Shown here piece by piece: positions 8,061 to 15,577 of a DNA stretch of 25,076 nt. Under the pieces are notes generated by a model that was given only the letters and a program-made list of their open reading frames with translations, made no database searches and was not told the origin of the DNA. This stretch comes from CAZIKF01 sp964539825 (GTDB lineage Bacteria; Muiribacteriota; UBA6191). Location of the stretch: positions 1-25,076 of the forward strand of contig CAZIKF010000054.1 in assembly GCA_964539825.1 (NCBI GenBank), given 5' to 3'. The translations under genes were made by a program, and so were the position numbers. Each line of letters begins with the position of its first letter. The stretch's first letter is position 1.

Positions 8061-9083
8061 ATGAGTTCTCAAAAATCCAAAAATACAAAAGTCGGTCAAA
8101 ACCTGAAGAACTTCCTTCAAAGACGTAGACGCCTGAAGACTCACTTGATGGGAATCCTGCAGGCCGGGCTTGTGTCTGGATTCATTGGAATGGTTTACAT
8201 GGGTCTTTTTTATGGACCCATTCCCGATGATCTTGGACAGGGCTTTTTTATAGGATTTTGGATCGGATGCCCCTGCCTTCTTTTTGAAACTTTTGTGTTT
8301 GAAGGAATGCTAAAACGAGCTAGCTCCTACAAGGTTTTTGTGCTTCGATTCCTTTGGTACCAGGCTGCATTATTCCTGGCTTTCAGCCTTGGAATTGCGC
8401 TTTTTAACTCCGTCAGTCTCGAAGAGGGCTTCGCCACTATTTCCAATCGAGATAAGATCGTCGCGGGCTGGGTCGTGGTAGCCATGAACTTTGTGATTAT
8501 GGTCAACCGTTGGATGGGACGCAATGCGTTGTGGATCTTTTTTCGAGGAGTATACAGTGAGCCTGTAGTGGAAGAGCGTCTACTTCTCTTTCTCAAGATC
8601 CCATGGAAGGACCAGATGAACTCCCCCGGGGAGTTTTTGAATCACCACAAAAGTCTACAGAGCTTCATCGAGGTGGCAACGGACCCTATCTTGAGAACCT
8701 CGGGTCAGATCTATCGGTACGAGCCTGACGGCATCCTGGTGACTTATCAGACCAACGCCCTGCAAAAGGTCATGGATTGCCTCTTGATGCTTGGAGATGA
8801 CTTCCCATTTGAATTCCAGGCCTGTCTTGCGAGCGATCAGCTCTCCATAGCCGAAACCGGGGACTTCAAGAAGGACATTTTGATTCTATCAAAGCTCTTT
8901 GGAGCATCTTTACTGAGCCTACGCCAACAGAAGGACAAATTCCTGGTACACCGCGATATCTGGAAAGTAGAACTAAATCCTATGCTGGAAAAGTCTGGAA
9001 AAAAACCAAATCCACAATTCAATTCTTTAGGATTTGCGCCACTAAGCCTGGAACAGTTTGAATCCCTACATTCGCTTAAATAA
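8061..9083 (+). CDS. Membrane protein with degenerate class III nucleotide cyclase domain (pseudo-cyclase)
   Basis: 340 residues. A basic N-terminus (QRRRRLK) is followed by four hydrophobic helices (about 28-50, 61-80, 95-117, 134-150), then a cytoplasmic domain (about 170-300) that follows the class III adenylate/guanylate cyclase pattern: EERLLLFLKI where active enzymes have FLDI/L, then FIEVATDPIL, GQIYRYEPDG where relatives have IYQYVGDE, and FPFEFQACLAS. The first metal-binding Asp is Lys (K179); the second may survive as D223, but the Gly before it is Pro and the Glu after it is Gly. Catalysis is therefore unlikely, and a nucleotide-sensing or regulatory role is a guess. The cyclase assignment itself is by pattern and needs a structure or profile comparison. 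It starts 20 nt after the phosphatase stop with only a weak ribosome site (AGAGAT), suggesting coupled expression. Confidence 0.75.
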   Translation: MSSQKSKNTKVGQNLKNFLQRRRRLKTHLMGILQAGLVSGFIGMVYMGLFYGPIPDDLGQGFFIGFWIGCPCLLFETFVFEGMLKRASSYKVFVLRFLWYQAALFLAFSLGIALFNSVSLEEGFATISNRDKIVAGWVVVAMNFVIMVNRWMGRNALWIFFRGVYSEPVVEERLLLFLKIPWKDQMNSPGEFLNHHKSLQSFIEVATDPILRTSGQIYRYEPDGILVTYQTNALQKVMDCLLMLGDDFPFEFQACLASDQLSIAETGDFKKDILILSKLFGASLLSLRQQKDKFLVHRDIWKVELNPMLEKSGKKPNPQFNSLGFAPLSLEQFESLHSLK

Positions 9084-9131
9084 TGGGAATGTCGAGAGCA
9101 CCGCGTTACTTTAAAGATTGACTACTGAATC

Positions 9132-9149
9132 ATAGCTAAATCTAGCTAT
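9132..9149. repeat. Small inverted repeat between convergent genes
   Basis: ATAGCTA, a 4-nt loop, then TAGCTAT, overlapping the stop codon of the leftward Lys/Gly-repeat gene and 49 nt past the stop of the pseudo-cyclase gene. It could be a weak bidirectional terminator, but the stem is AT-rich and no T-run follows. Confidence 0.3.
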
Positions 9150-9918
9150 CATCATCCTCGTCTTCCGCAGGGGCTCTATTCTTCCCCTTTCCCTTACCTC
9201 TACCGCGACTCTTACTCCTGCCTTTGCCTTTGCCTTTGCCTTTGCCTTTGCCCCAATCTCTTTTATCCTTTCCCTTCCCTTTAACTCTTCGCTGTTTGTC
9301 TCGACCTTTTCCCTTCTTAAAATCCCTTCTTGATTCAATCCATTCCCGACGCCATTCTCGCTTCTTTTCTGGGCTCCAAGATTCATACCCTTCCGGTTTT
9401 TCCTTTCCGTAAGCGTGCCGTTTACCCTTGCCCTTTTCCGGATCATTTATTTTCTTGAGCCTACCCTGCTTAAGATAAGAACGAAGCCTGTTCTGCTTGA
9501 GAAACGAGCGTCCCTCTGGATTCCTGGCCAACCATTCCCGAAATTTCGTGGAACGTTCGGTGCTGGATAAAGCCTTCCATGGCTTGGAATCCGCTCTATA
9601 CTGTTCATATAAAGCTGGCTTTCTTTTCTTAAGATTCTCCAACTCATCCTTCTGAAATGAATCCAATTCCTGCTCATCACCAGAGGTTGTTCCAACACTT
9701 CTCGATGGCTGGTCAGGTCCACCGGAATCTTCTACGGAACCGGGAACTTCCTTTTTAGGAACAGACTTTGTAGTTTTTTTACTACTCAGGACTTCCTCCA
9801 CCTTAGACTTGCTCGCACGGTACCATTCCTCAAATTTATCAACCCATCCGCCCGCTACGGAACTCGAGCAAAGAATCCAAAACACCGCAAAAACTCTCAT
9901 AAGGGAAAAGGGATACAT
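9142..9918 (-). CDS. Exported Lys/Arg/Gly-rich low-complexity protein
   Basis: 258 residues from the ATG at 9918, chosen because AGGAG lies 6 nt upstream and because it opens a clean signal peptide (MYPFSLMRVFAVFWILCSSS, cleavage likely after SVA). An earlier in-frame Met (9966) would bury that signal. The mature protein has an acidic/polar linker, a segment with charged W-containing pieces (SPEKKREWRREWIES) reminiscent of DUF3106-type exported proteins, and a strongly basic C-terminal half dominated by KGKG and RGKGKGK repeats, ending in an acidic EDEDDDS tail. Binding to a polyanion such as DNA, LPS or peptidoglycan in the periplasm or outside is inference. No known family is firmly recognised. 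It is divergent from the RlpA-like gene, with a shared 140-bp control region. Confidence 0.75.
   Translation of the reverse strand: MYPFSLMRVFAVFWILCSSSVAGGWVDKFEEWYRASKSKVEEVLSSKKTTKSVPKKEVPGSVEDSGGPDQPSRSVGTTSGDEQELDSFQKDELENLKKRKPALYEQYRADSKPWKALSSTERSTKFREWLARNPEGRSFLKQNRLRSYLKQGRLKKINDPEKGKGKRHAYGKEKPEGYESWSPEKKREWRREWIESRRDFKKGKGRDKQRRVKGKGKDKRDWGKGKGKGKGKGRSKSRGRGKGKGKNRAPAEDEDDDS
9223..9252 (-). repeat. Hexanucleotide tandem repeat (TTTGCC)x5 inside the Lys/Gly-rich gene
   Basis: Five perfect copies of a 6-bp unit encode alternating Gly-Lys on the leftward strand. Copy-number change would lengthen or shorten the (GK)n tract without shifting the frame, so the tract is expected to vary between strains. 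Confidence 0.8.
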
Positions 9919-9977
9919 CAGCAACTCCTGGTTACATCTGTCGGTTAAGGGAAATGAAGGGTCCAATCATTTTCGCA

Positions 9978-10052
9978 GTATAATGTGTATAGCCCAAATG
10001 TTTCCACTCACCCATTTTGGGCTAAGATACGTAGGACAAAATAAGGGAGGAG
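9978..10052 (+). promoter_or_regulatory. Divergent control region: -10 box, start-site hairpin and ribosome site of the RlpA-like gene
   Basis: TATAAT at 9979-9984 reads rightward; its start site would be near 9991. Exactly there begins AGCCCAAA (9991-9998), which pairs perfectly with TTTGGGCT (10016-10023) around a 17-nt loop, forming a stem at the 5' end of the message or an operator. AGGAG (10048-10052) lies 6 nt before the TTG start. No convincing -35 is visible. On the other strand TATACT or TATACA (9978-9990) could serve the leftward gene. Confidence 0.4.
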
Positions 10053-10058
10053 AATCTC

Positions 10059-10823
10059 TTGTCAGAATATCTTAAGCCTGCCATCGCTCTAGACGATAGC
10101 GTGATCAGTTCCCGCTACAGGAGGTTGAGCTACAATCTCATTCTCGCTTTCCTCTCCTTCGCCTGTATAGCAACCCCACAGGCAAAAACCTATGAAGTCT
10201 TAGCGACAACCTTTGGCCCTCCCGGGGATGGTAGAAATCTGCGTATGGCTAGCCAGGAGAAAATGCGCCGGAACACAGTAGCGGCTGCGCTGCCCCACCG
10301 GAGTGCCCTGGGGAAAACAATCTGGATCAGGAGGAAGAGTTCCCTCAGGTGGATACGGGTAAAGGTGAAGGATGTAGGACCCTGGAACACGAATGACCCC
10401 TACTGGAGAGATAAGGGCCGACCGAGAGCTCAAAGCCAGTACCGCCAGAAAGTCCGCCAATACCATCGCAAGGGAAGGCTTGTAACGAATCCTGCCGGAA
10501 TTGATCTCACCTGGACGGTCTGGCAGTTGTTGGGCGTTCCTAAATCCAGGGCCAAAAATTACAGCGAAATGGTGCAATTTAGATTCGAGCCTCCAGACTC
10601 CTCTATCGCATCCAATCTTCTGGCCGGTACCGGAAACGCCACCTCCGGAGCAATCAAAGCAGGAGGATCAGCGCTGGGAAGAGCGGCTGGACTCATTGGA
10701 GGCACACCCGCGAAGCAAGTCACCCGTATCGGGGCGAACATCGCGGCAAGCACTGTAAAGCGAGGCTTCCGAGCACTCTCAACCGTGGCCAGATTCCTCA
10801 AAAGAAAGACTAGAAGAAAATAG
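10059..10823 (+). CDS. Exported RlpA-like double-psi beta-barrel protein
   Basis: 254 residues from a TTG start at 10059, supported by a strong AGGAG 6 nt upstream and no better start inside. A long n-region with RYRR precedes a hydrophobic core (LILAFLSFACIATPQA), so it is exported, cleaved near residue 42. The domain at about 45-160 fits the double-psi beta-barrel seen in RlpA and related murein-acting proteins: ATTFGPPGDG, VKVKDVGPW (D105, cf. the V-x-x-N-D-x-G-P-F segment of RlpA) and GIDLTWTVWQLLG (D149, cf. R-x-I-D-L-S). The usual SPOR domain is absent; instead there is an Ala/Gly-rich then strongly basic tail (FLKRKTRRK). A role in peptidoglycan binding or cleavage is inferred from the fold; activity cannot be judged. 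Confidence 0.75.
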   Translation: MSEYLKPAIALDDSVISSRYRRLSYNLILAFLSFACIATPQAKTYEVLATTFGPPGDGRNLRMASQEKMRRNTVAAALPHRSALGKTIWIRRKSSLRWIRVKVKDVGPWNTNDPYWRDKGRPRAQSQYRQKVRQYHRKGRLVTNPAGIDLTWTVWQLLGVPKSRAKNYSEMVQFRFEPPDSSIASNLLAGTGNATSGAIKAGGSALGRAAGLIGGTPAKQVTRIGANIAASTVKRGFRALSTVARFLKRKTRRK

Positions 10824-11015
10824 CCCAAAGATTAAGGGTAAACCATGATTCACCCTCCATTTCTCATCTGTCATGGAGTAGAAATAAATTCGATAACCCT
10901 CCATTCCTCTTCGATTCCTAGAACAACCTGCCTCTTGTAATTGATCCACCTATTCATTTGTTTTGAGTTCAAAAAGAGATAGACTACGGCGATGAATTTG
11001 GACTGAGGAGAAATG

Positions 11016-11258
11016 ATGTGTGATCAAGCCGTTGTTGCGGATAAAAAACCTGTAATTGTAGAGCTTACCGAGGGTGAAACCTACTATTACTGCACCTGTG
11101 GGCGTTCGGCCGGTCAGCCCCTTTGTGATGGTTCCCACAGCTCTACTTCCTTTCGGCCCGAGGCATTTTGCGCTAAGAAGAGTGGAAAATCTGCGTTATG
11201 TGCCTGCAAGAAAACCGAAAATGCTCCTTATTGCGACGGGTCCCACAGCAAACTGTAA
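11016..11258 (+). CDS. Tandem CDGSH-type iron-sulfur protein
   Basis: 80 or 81 residues with two complete 3Cys-1His [2Fe-2S] sites: C-x-C-x8-C-D-G-S-H, seen as CTCGRSAGQPLCDGSH and CACKKTENAPYCDGSH. Counting from the first of two adjacent Met codons, the ligands are C27, C29, C38, H42 and C63, C65, C74, H78. Bacterial dual-CDGSH proteins of this size are small soluble redox or cluster-transfer proteins; the partner is unknown. Two ATGs are adjacent (11013 and 11016). GAGGAG ends at 11010, so the second ATG has the better 5-nt spacing and I chose it. No operon partner is evident: the 189 bp upstream hold only short repeats (ACCCTCCATT at 10852 and again at 10896), and the next gene is convergent. 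Confidence 0.93.
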   Translation: MCDQAVVADKKPVIVELTEGETYYYCTCGRSAGQPLCDGSHSSTSFRPEAFCAKKSGKSALCACKKTENAPYCDGSHSKL

Positions 11259-11380
11259 TTGGGAAAGAAATTTAACGACACTCCAGAAGATCCTCTACAA
11301 GATCCACTGACAGTGAATCCAGGGTGTTCTAACTTACCACTCACTCGCCGCGGTTGGAGCTTTGGTTAAGCCCTTATGAA

Positions 11381-12196
11381 TTAACGCTTCTGCGATGACT
11401 TGTGTCCGACCTTCAGGTAATTACTGATGGAAGTATCAAAGTACTTGGTTCCCCATAGCTTTCGTCTTTGAAGAAGGAGCTTTTCTATCTCCTTGATGGT
11501 TTCTTCTCGGGTTTTCTTGGACTGCAGATATTTCAGCAGACTGCGGCCTACTCTATGACCTACATGATTTCCACGCATTTCTGCCAGGGAATGAGCCCAC
11601 GGTTTTCTTTGATCCTTACCCAATCTTCCACGAATATATTGTCGCAGGTCATACCCATCTGCCAATGGTACCACCAGGTAGCCTGTCCCCATAATCGCCG
11701 AGGCGGAACCTGCTCCAATGTGTCGGAACACATCCACTTTCTGACCACCACGGATCAATTTAAAATCCATTGCCTTCCAGGCGTCTTGGTCCTTTTGAAA
11801 ATCATTTGTGACGGTGGTGCTTTCCGTACGTTCCTTACCGAATAGAACCACCTTTTCCACAAATTTCTGATTGGGTCTTCCAAAGGTATCCAACAAATAG
11901 TTTGCCAGCAAAATCCTCTGTTCCCTTGTTTCCTTTGCCTCTCCTCGAGCACGGTCAACCAGTTGCACCAGTCGCTGGATATAGGTTTGAACGGCTTCTT
12001 CAGGATTTTCCCGGACCCATGCAGATACTGAGGTTTGAGGTTCGACCCGTGCATTGGATTGGACTTGTTGGGCAGGGGTGAAGGTAGTTAACTCCACTGT
12101 AGACTCAGTGGAATGTACTTCTTGAAGCCCTTCGAAATCAGCGGACTGAAGCGGATTGTAGAACCCAATTATGATCAAGAAAAAAAGATAGGACAC
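11381..12196 (-). CDS. Exported protein of unknown function with a DxFRH ... MRxNxxGxxxG pattern
   Basis: 271 residues from a GTG at 12196 with only a weak ribosome site (AAGA). The first 18 residues form a Sec signal (LFFLIIIGFYNPLQSA). The mature protein is helical and polar. The most conserved-looking part is DVFRH (155-159) followed about 42 residues later by AHSLAEMRGNHVGHRVG (201-217). This order loosely recalls DUF6973-type domains (D-A-F-R-H, then A-H-E and M-D-x-H-N-N-x-x-G), which would imply a metal-binding His/Asn site, but I do not claim membership. The C-terminus is basic. It follows the metalloprotease-like gene on the same strand after 118 bp, so they may form one transcript. 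Confidence 0.7.
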   Translation of the reverse strand: MSYLFFLIIIGFYNPLQSADFEGLQEVHSTESTVELTTFTPAQQVQSNARVEPQTSVSAWVRENPEEAVQTYIQRLVQLVDRARGEAKETREQRILLANYLLDTFGRPNQKFVEKVVLFGKERTESTTVTNDFQKDQDAWKAMDFKLIRGGQKVDVFRHIGAGSASAIMGTGYLVVPLADGYDLRQYIRGRLGKDQRKPWAHSLAEMRGNHVGHRVGRSLLKYLQSKKTREETIKEIEKLLLQRRKLWGTKYFDTSISNYLKVGHKSSQKR

Positions 12197-12314
12197 TTCT
12201 TAGTTGTTTACGAAGAGACGCTGGATAAGTTTCTTCCTTGCCAATCCACAGCGCTTGATCTTCAGCAGAGCTAAATTGGGCTAAGAATTTGGGACCGGTG
12301 CTTTTTCAGAACTT

Positions 12315-13811
12315 TCACTCAAAGGTGAAGTGCTTGAATTTTTTTTCATTTAGTCCAGATCTTGTCTGGAAGTCTTTGGAAGAGTCATAGGGTTTTTGAG
12401 ATCGCTGGGTACAAATTCGTTCGACCTCACTTTCATTGAGGAATTCAATCTCCCTTAATACATTGGGCTGGACAGTGTTTAGATCAAAAGACAGAGGGAT
12501 CTTCCGTGCGCCAAAAACCACCGGCATGGTGACGTATAAATCAGCTACCAGTGTGCGAACAATTGGGGAGTCCCATTTCAATAGAGAGTTTGGATCTTTT
12601 TGAAATCCCAGCCACAAATCTTGTTGAGACTCTCGCACTTTCTTTTCCAAAGGAGAAAGGACAGCGAAGTTAATTTCCACAGATGCCTGGTGTAGCGCTT
12701 TCCATGTTTGTGCATATTGGTTATCGCCGAAAGCACCATGAGAGAGCTGAAATAGGAGCTTTAACACCTTCTCACTCAAATTGGAGTCTAATGTTGCCAG
12801 GGAGATTACAAAATGTAAAAGATAGGGAGCGTCCTTTTTAAGTTTCGTTTGAAAGGTACTCTGAAGGGCTTTCATCAGTGGTTGGAGAGAGACTGCCAAC
12901 TCCTCCATTTTGGATTTCTTGTCCTGTTCGTACAGCATCGAGATCAGACGGAAAAAGAAAGTGGCATGGAAACCTTCAGAGATTAACAGCTGAGCGGTCG
13001 ACCTGGGAGCTGAGCGATCACGATCGGGTGAGAGTTGGATATTCAGATAGCCTCTCATTCCCCTGGGAACCTGGAAAGAAAAATGGTTATCCCGCACCAT
13101 GCTGTAGCGGTTCCAGTTCTGCGAATAACTCCAAAAATCCCTGAGATTTTGAAAGAAGCCGCTTTCAAAAAGATTCTTATCCCCGATCGGGAAAGTGTGA
13201 TTCCGATAGTATGCATTTTGATCGTGATTTTTACCGTAGTGGGCTGCGAAGGTTTCCAAAGCAATGGAAAAGCCTTCATTGAAAGCAGTCCATCGATCGG
13301 ACAGGGCCGCAGTACTATGAGGAATGGAAGCAATAGGACTTCCCTCGGGGAGGTTCTTCCCCAGAACTCCTAGAAGCACATGCCCCGTTTCGTGTAGGAA
13401 AGTGGTCTGAAATCTGTGGGGTTGGAATCCCAACATGATGAAGGGAGTATCCGTCATCATACGGATTTTCCCCCCAGAGAGAAGTCGAAATCCAGAACTG
13501 GCATGGTTTCCACCCTCCTGTATAGCTATATAGTAGGGTGAATCAGGAGATAGCCCTCCTTGTTTAGCCCCCGAGAATTCCAATGCGCTACGGTACAAAG
13601 AGATAGCGGTTCTGGCTCTCTCATTATCAAGATACCCACGGATGGTAGCGAGTTTGCTGGAATCCTTGATTTCCTCATATAAGGGAGGCTCCTTGGGGAT
13701 CTTTTCCTGGATTTTACGCAGGAGCACCAACCCTGAACCTGCGTTTACTTCCGCCTCAGAGAGTGAAAAAGATAAGAGCAGGAAGCCAAATAGAAATAAC
13801 CTTTTCTGCAT
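12315..13811 (-). CDS. Exported zinc metalloprotease-like protein (HETGH, NEG)
   Basis: 498 residues. A Sec signal (MQKRLFLFGFLLLSFSLSEA) is followed by a region holding HETGH (H140, E141, H144), the HExxH zinc and catalytic motif. About 35 residues later NEGFSIALE (E179, E186) resembles the third-ligand Glu of gluzincin-type peptidases. The spacing and the N-E-G context fit a peptidase-MA-like fold. The C-terminal ~300 residues are helical and unrecognised, possibly a substrate-recognition or propeptide region. The start is firm: AGGAG lies 6 nt before the ATG. Activity would be in the periplasm or outside. It lies upstream of the unknown exported gene and downstream of the DUF1501 gene on the same strand, separated from the latter by 143 bp holding only a short AT-rich inverted repeat (13871-13885). 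Confidence 0.8.
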   Translation of the reverse strand: MQKRLFLFGFLLLSFSLSEAEVNAGSGLVLLRKIQEKIPKEPPLYEEIKDSSKLATIRGYLDNERARTAISLYRSALEFSGAKQGGLSPDSPYYIAIQEGGNHASSGFRLLSGGKIRMMTDTPFIMLGFQPHRFQTTFLHETGHVLLGVLGKNLPEGSPIASIPHSTAALSDRWTAFNEGFSIALETFAAHYGKNHDQNAYYRNHTFPIGDKNLFESGFFQNLRDFWSYSQNWNRYSMVRDNHFSFQVPRGMRGYLNIQLSPDRDRSAPRSTAQLLISEGFHATFFFRLISMLYEQDKKSKMEELAVSLQPLMKALQSTFQTKLKKDAPYLLHFVISLATLDSNLSEKVLKLLFQLSHGAFGDNQYAQTWKALHQASVEINFAVLSPLEKKVRESQQDLWLGFQKDPNSLLKWDSPIVRTLVADLYVTMPVVFGARKIPLSFDLNTVQPNVLREIEFLNESEVERICTQRSQKPYDSSKDFQTRSGLNEKKFKHFTFE

Positions 13812-13954
13812 AGTTTTCTCCTGCAGCGAAACTTAGCAGTAAAATTGAACCAATCCAAAGGTTTTTTACTAGATTTGAAAAATCTATGCATCTAAATAGA
13901 ATGGCTCTGAGCCGATGTACCCGGTCCTATTTCTCCCTGACCAAAATTCGGTGA

Positions 13955-15577
13955 CTAGGCGAAAAGTCCATCGATAAACGCTGTGGTGATGTCGCTATCT
14001 GGATTTGTCTTAAAGTTTGTGAGATTTGGAAAGATTTCACTAATGTCAGAATTTGAGACCCCAAACCAACTGGCAATTGCAGCATTTACCTGTTCCTGCG
14101 CAATCTGTGGAATAATCCTACCTTTGTTGTAATAGTCATCCTGGGAGTCCACCCAAAGATCAGGGATTCTCCCGACCAGCGGCCCGCTGCTGAGGTTCGG
14201 CCCCATCACAAATTGATGCCCGCCCCAGCCATGGTCGGTTCCATCTCCATTATTACTCAGAGTTCGGCCAAAATCAGACTGGGTATAAGTCACCACGTTA
14301 TCACTCAAAGATAAGTCCCCCAGGGCCTTATAAAACTGATCTAAACCAAGACTTAACTCCCTGAGTAAGCCTGGGTGATTTCTCTCTTGCTGGCTATGCG
14401 TATCAAAGCCCCCCAATTGGGCATAAAATATCTGGCGGGAATATCCCTTCTCACTTCCCATCTTAATGAGCCTGGCGATACCTTCCAACTGAGAAATAAG
14501 TCTTCCAAATGAATTTGAGACATTGATTCCCAAGATAAACTCGGGGTCCTCTTCCTTTGCGATTGAGAATATGGGATTGCCGTAAAGATCAATGCTTGTG
14601 TAGGTAGGTTCAGATGCAGCCCAGTCCAGTTCCATTTGACCAAGAATGTCCAGGGACTTGGTCGAAAAGTGCTGATAGGCACGCTTAAGATAACTCGCTG
14701 GATTGTATGGATCAAAACTCCTGAAATCCAGCGGATCAGGATTGGAGCCGGTCCCCTCTGAGAGCAGGTTTTGACCGCCCATGTACTTAAAAAGCGCTCT
14801 TCGATTATAGACAACCTTATCTGAACCTCTTGGGTTCCCTGCCAGTGCATCCTGGGAAAGGCGCATATTCTGAAACATCTCCGGCCCGTTTGGCCGCATC
14901 ACAAAAGGAGATGTCAGACTGCCAATCATGAGCTTACTATTTCCATTCACGGAGATGTTTACACCTAGTGGAAAATCAAAATTGAATCCTCCAAGCCACT
15001 TGTCAGCCAATCGCCCTGCCCAGCCTATGTCATTGTCAACATCGGATCTTCCCATGTAAAGCTGCCTCTGCTGGTGATTATGAGCAAAGAGCATCAAGGG
15101 TAAAGAAACAGCCTTGTCTATGACCCTCTGTTTGTCAGTAGGTTCATTAAGCGTGCCCACATTGGCAATGACCTTTGCTCTCCCATCCTTGATGAGATGG
15201 GCCAGCTCAGGCATCAGAGCATTAACAGCCAGGTCCGGACCAACTCTATACAACCCTCGATAATAGGCATCTTCCGTATTTACAATCGAAACCGCTGTCT
15301 TATTGGCAGATGCAAGCGCGTCAGGCAATCCCAAAGGAATATTGGGAATACTCATGGTGCCTCTTGCGTTTCGATATCCTGTGTAACCCTGGTTGTCTGT
15401 GGGAATGACCATGTTAAAGGAGTCGTTACCACCGTGTAGCATAATACAAACGATGGCCTTATATCCGTCAGCCGGGACGCCGCTAGCGCTTGAATTAGCA
15501 CTTAATATTGTATTCCCAAAGGTTGAACTTAGACCGAACGAAGCTGCAAGCTGGAGAAATTCTCTTCGTGAACTCAT
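13955..15577 (-). CDS. DUF1501 family protein with Tat signal
   Basis: 540 residues. The N-terminus SSRREFLQLAASFG is a twin-arginine signal, so the protein is probably exported folded. Family marks: the opening IVCIMLHGGNDSFNMVIP and the late segment SDFGRTLSNNGDGTDHGWGG followed by HQFVMGPNLSSGPLVGRIPDL, both typical of DUF1501, an alkaline-phosphatase/sulfatase-superfamily-like group of unknown function. The TDHGW and HGGND residues sit where metal ligands are found in that superfamily (knowledge of the fold, not shown here). The gene starts 10 nt after the DUF1800 giant; the TAG stop of that gene is part of the purine-rich AGGGGG ribosome site, so the two are translated from one message. 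DUF1501 genes commonly follow DUF1800 genes in bacteria, suggesting joint function at the cell surface. Confidence 0.93.
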   Translation of the reverse strand: MSSRREFLQLAASFGLSSTFGNTILSANSSASGVPADGYKAIVCIMLHGGNDSFNMVIPTDNQGYTGYRNARGTMSIPNIPLGLPDALASANKTAVSIVNTEDAYYRGLYRVGPDLAVNALMPELAHLIKDGRAKVIANVGTLNEPTDKQRVIDKAVSLPLMLFAHNHQQRQLYMGRSDVDNDIGWAGRLADKWLGGFNFDFPLGVNISVNGNSKLMIGSLTSPFVMRPNGPEMFQNMRLSQDALAGNPRGSDKVVYNRRALFKYMGGQNLLSEGTGSNPDPLDFRSFDPYNPASYLKRAYQHFSTKSLDILGQMELDWAASEPTYTSIDLYGNPIFSIAKEEDPEFILGINVSNSFGRLISQLEGIARLIKMGSEKGYSRQIFYAQLGGFDTHSQQERNHPGLLRELSLGLDQFYKALGDLSLSDNVVTYTQSDFGRTLSNNGDGTDHGWGGHQFVMGPNLSSGPLVGRIPDLWVDSQDDYYNKGRIIPQIAQEQVNAAIASWFGVSNSDISEIFPNLTNFKTNPDSDITTAFIDGLFA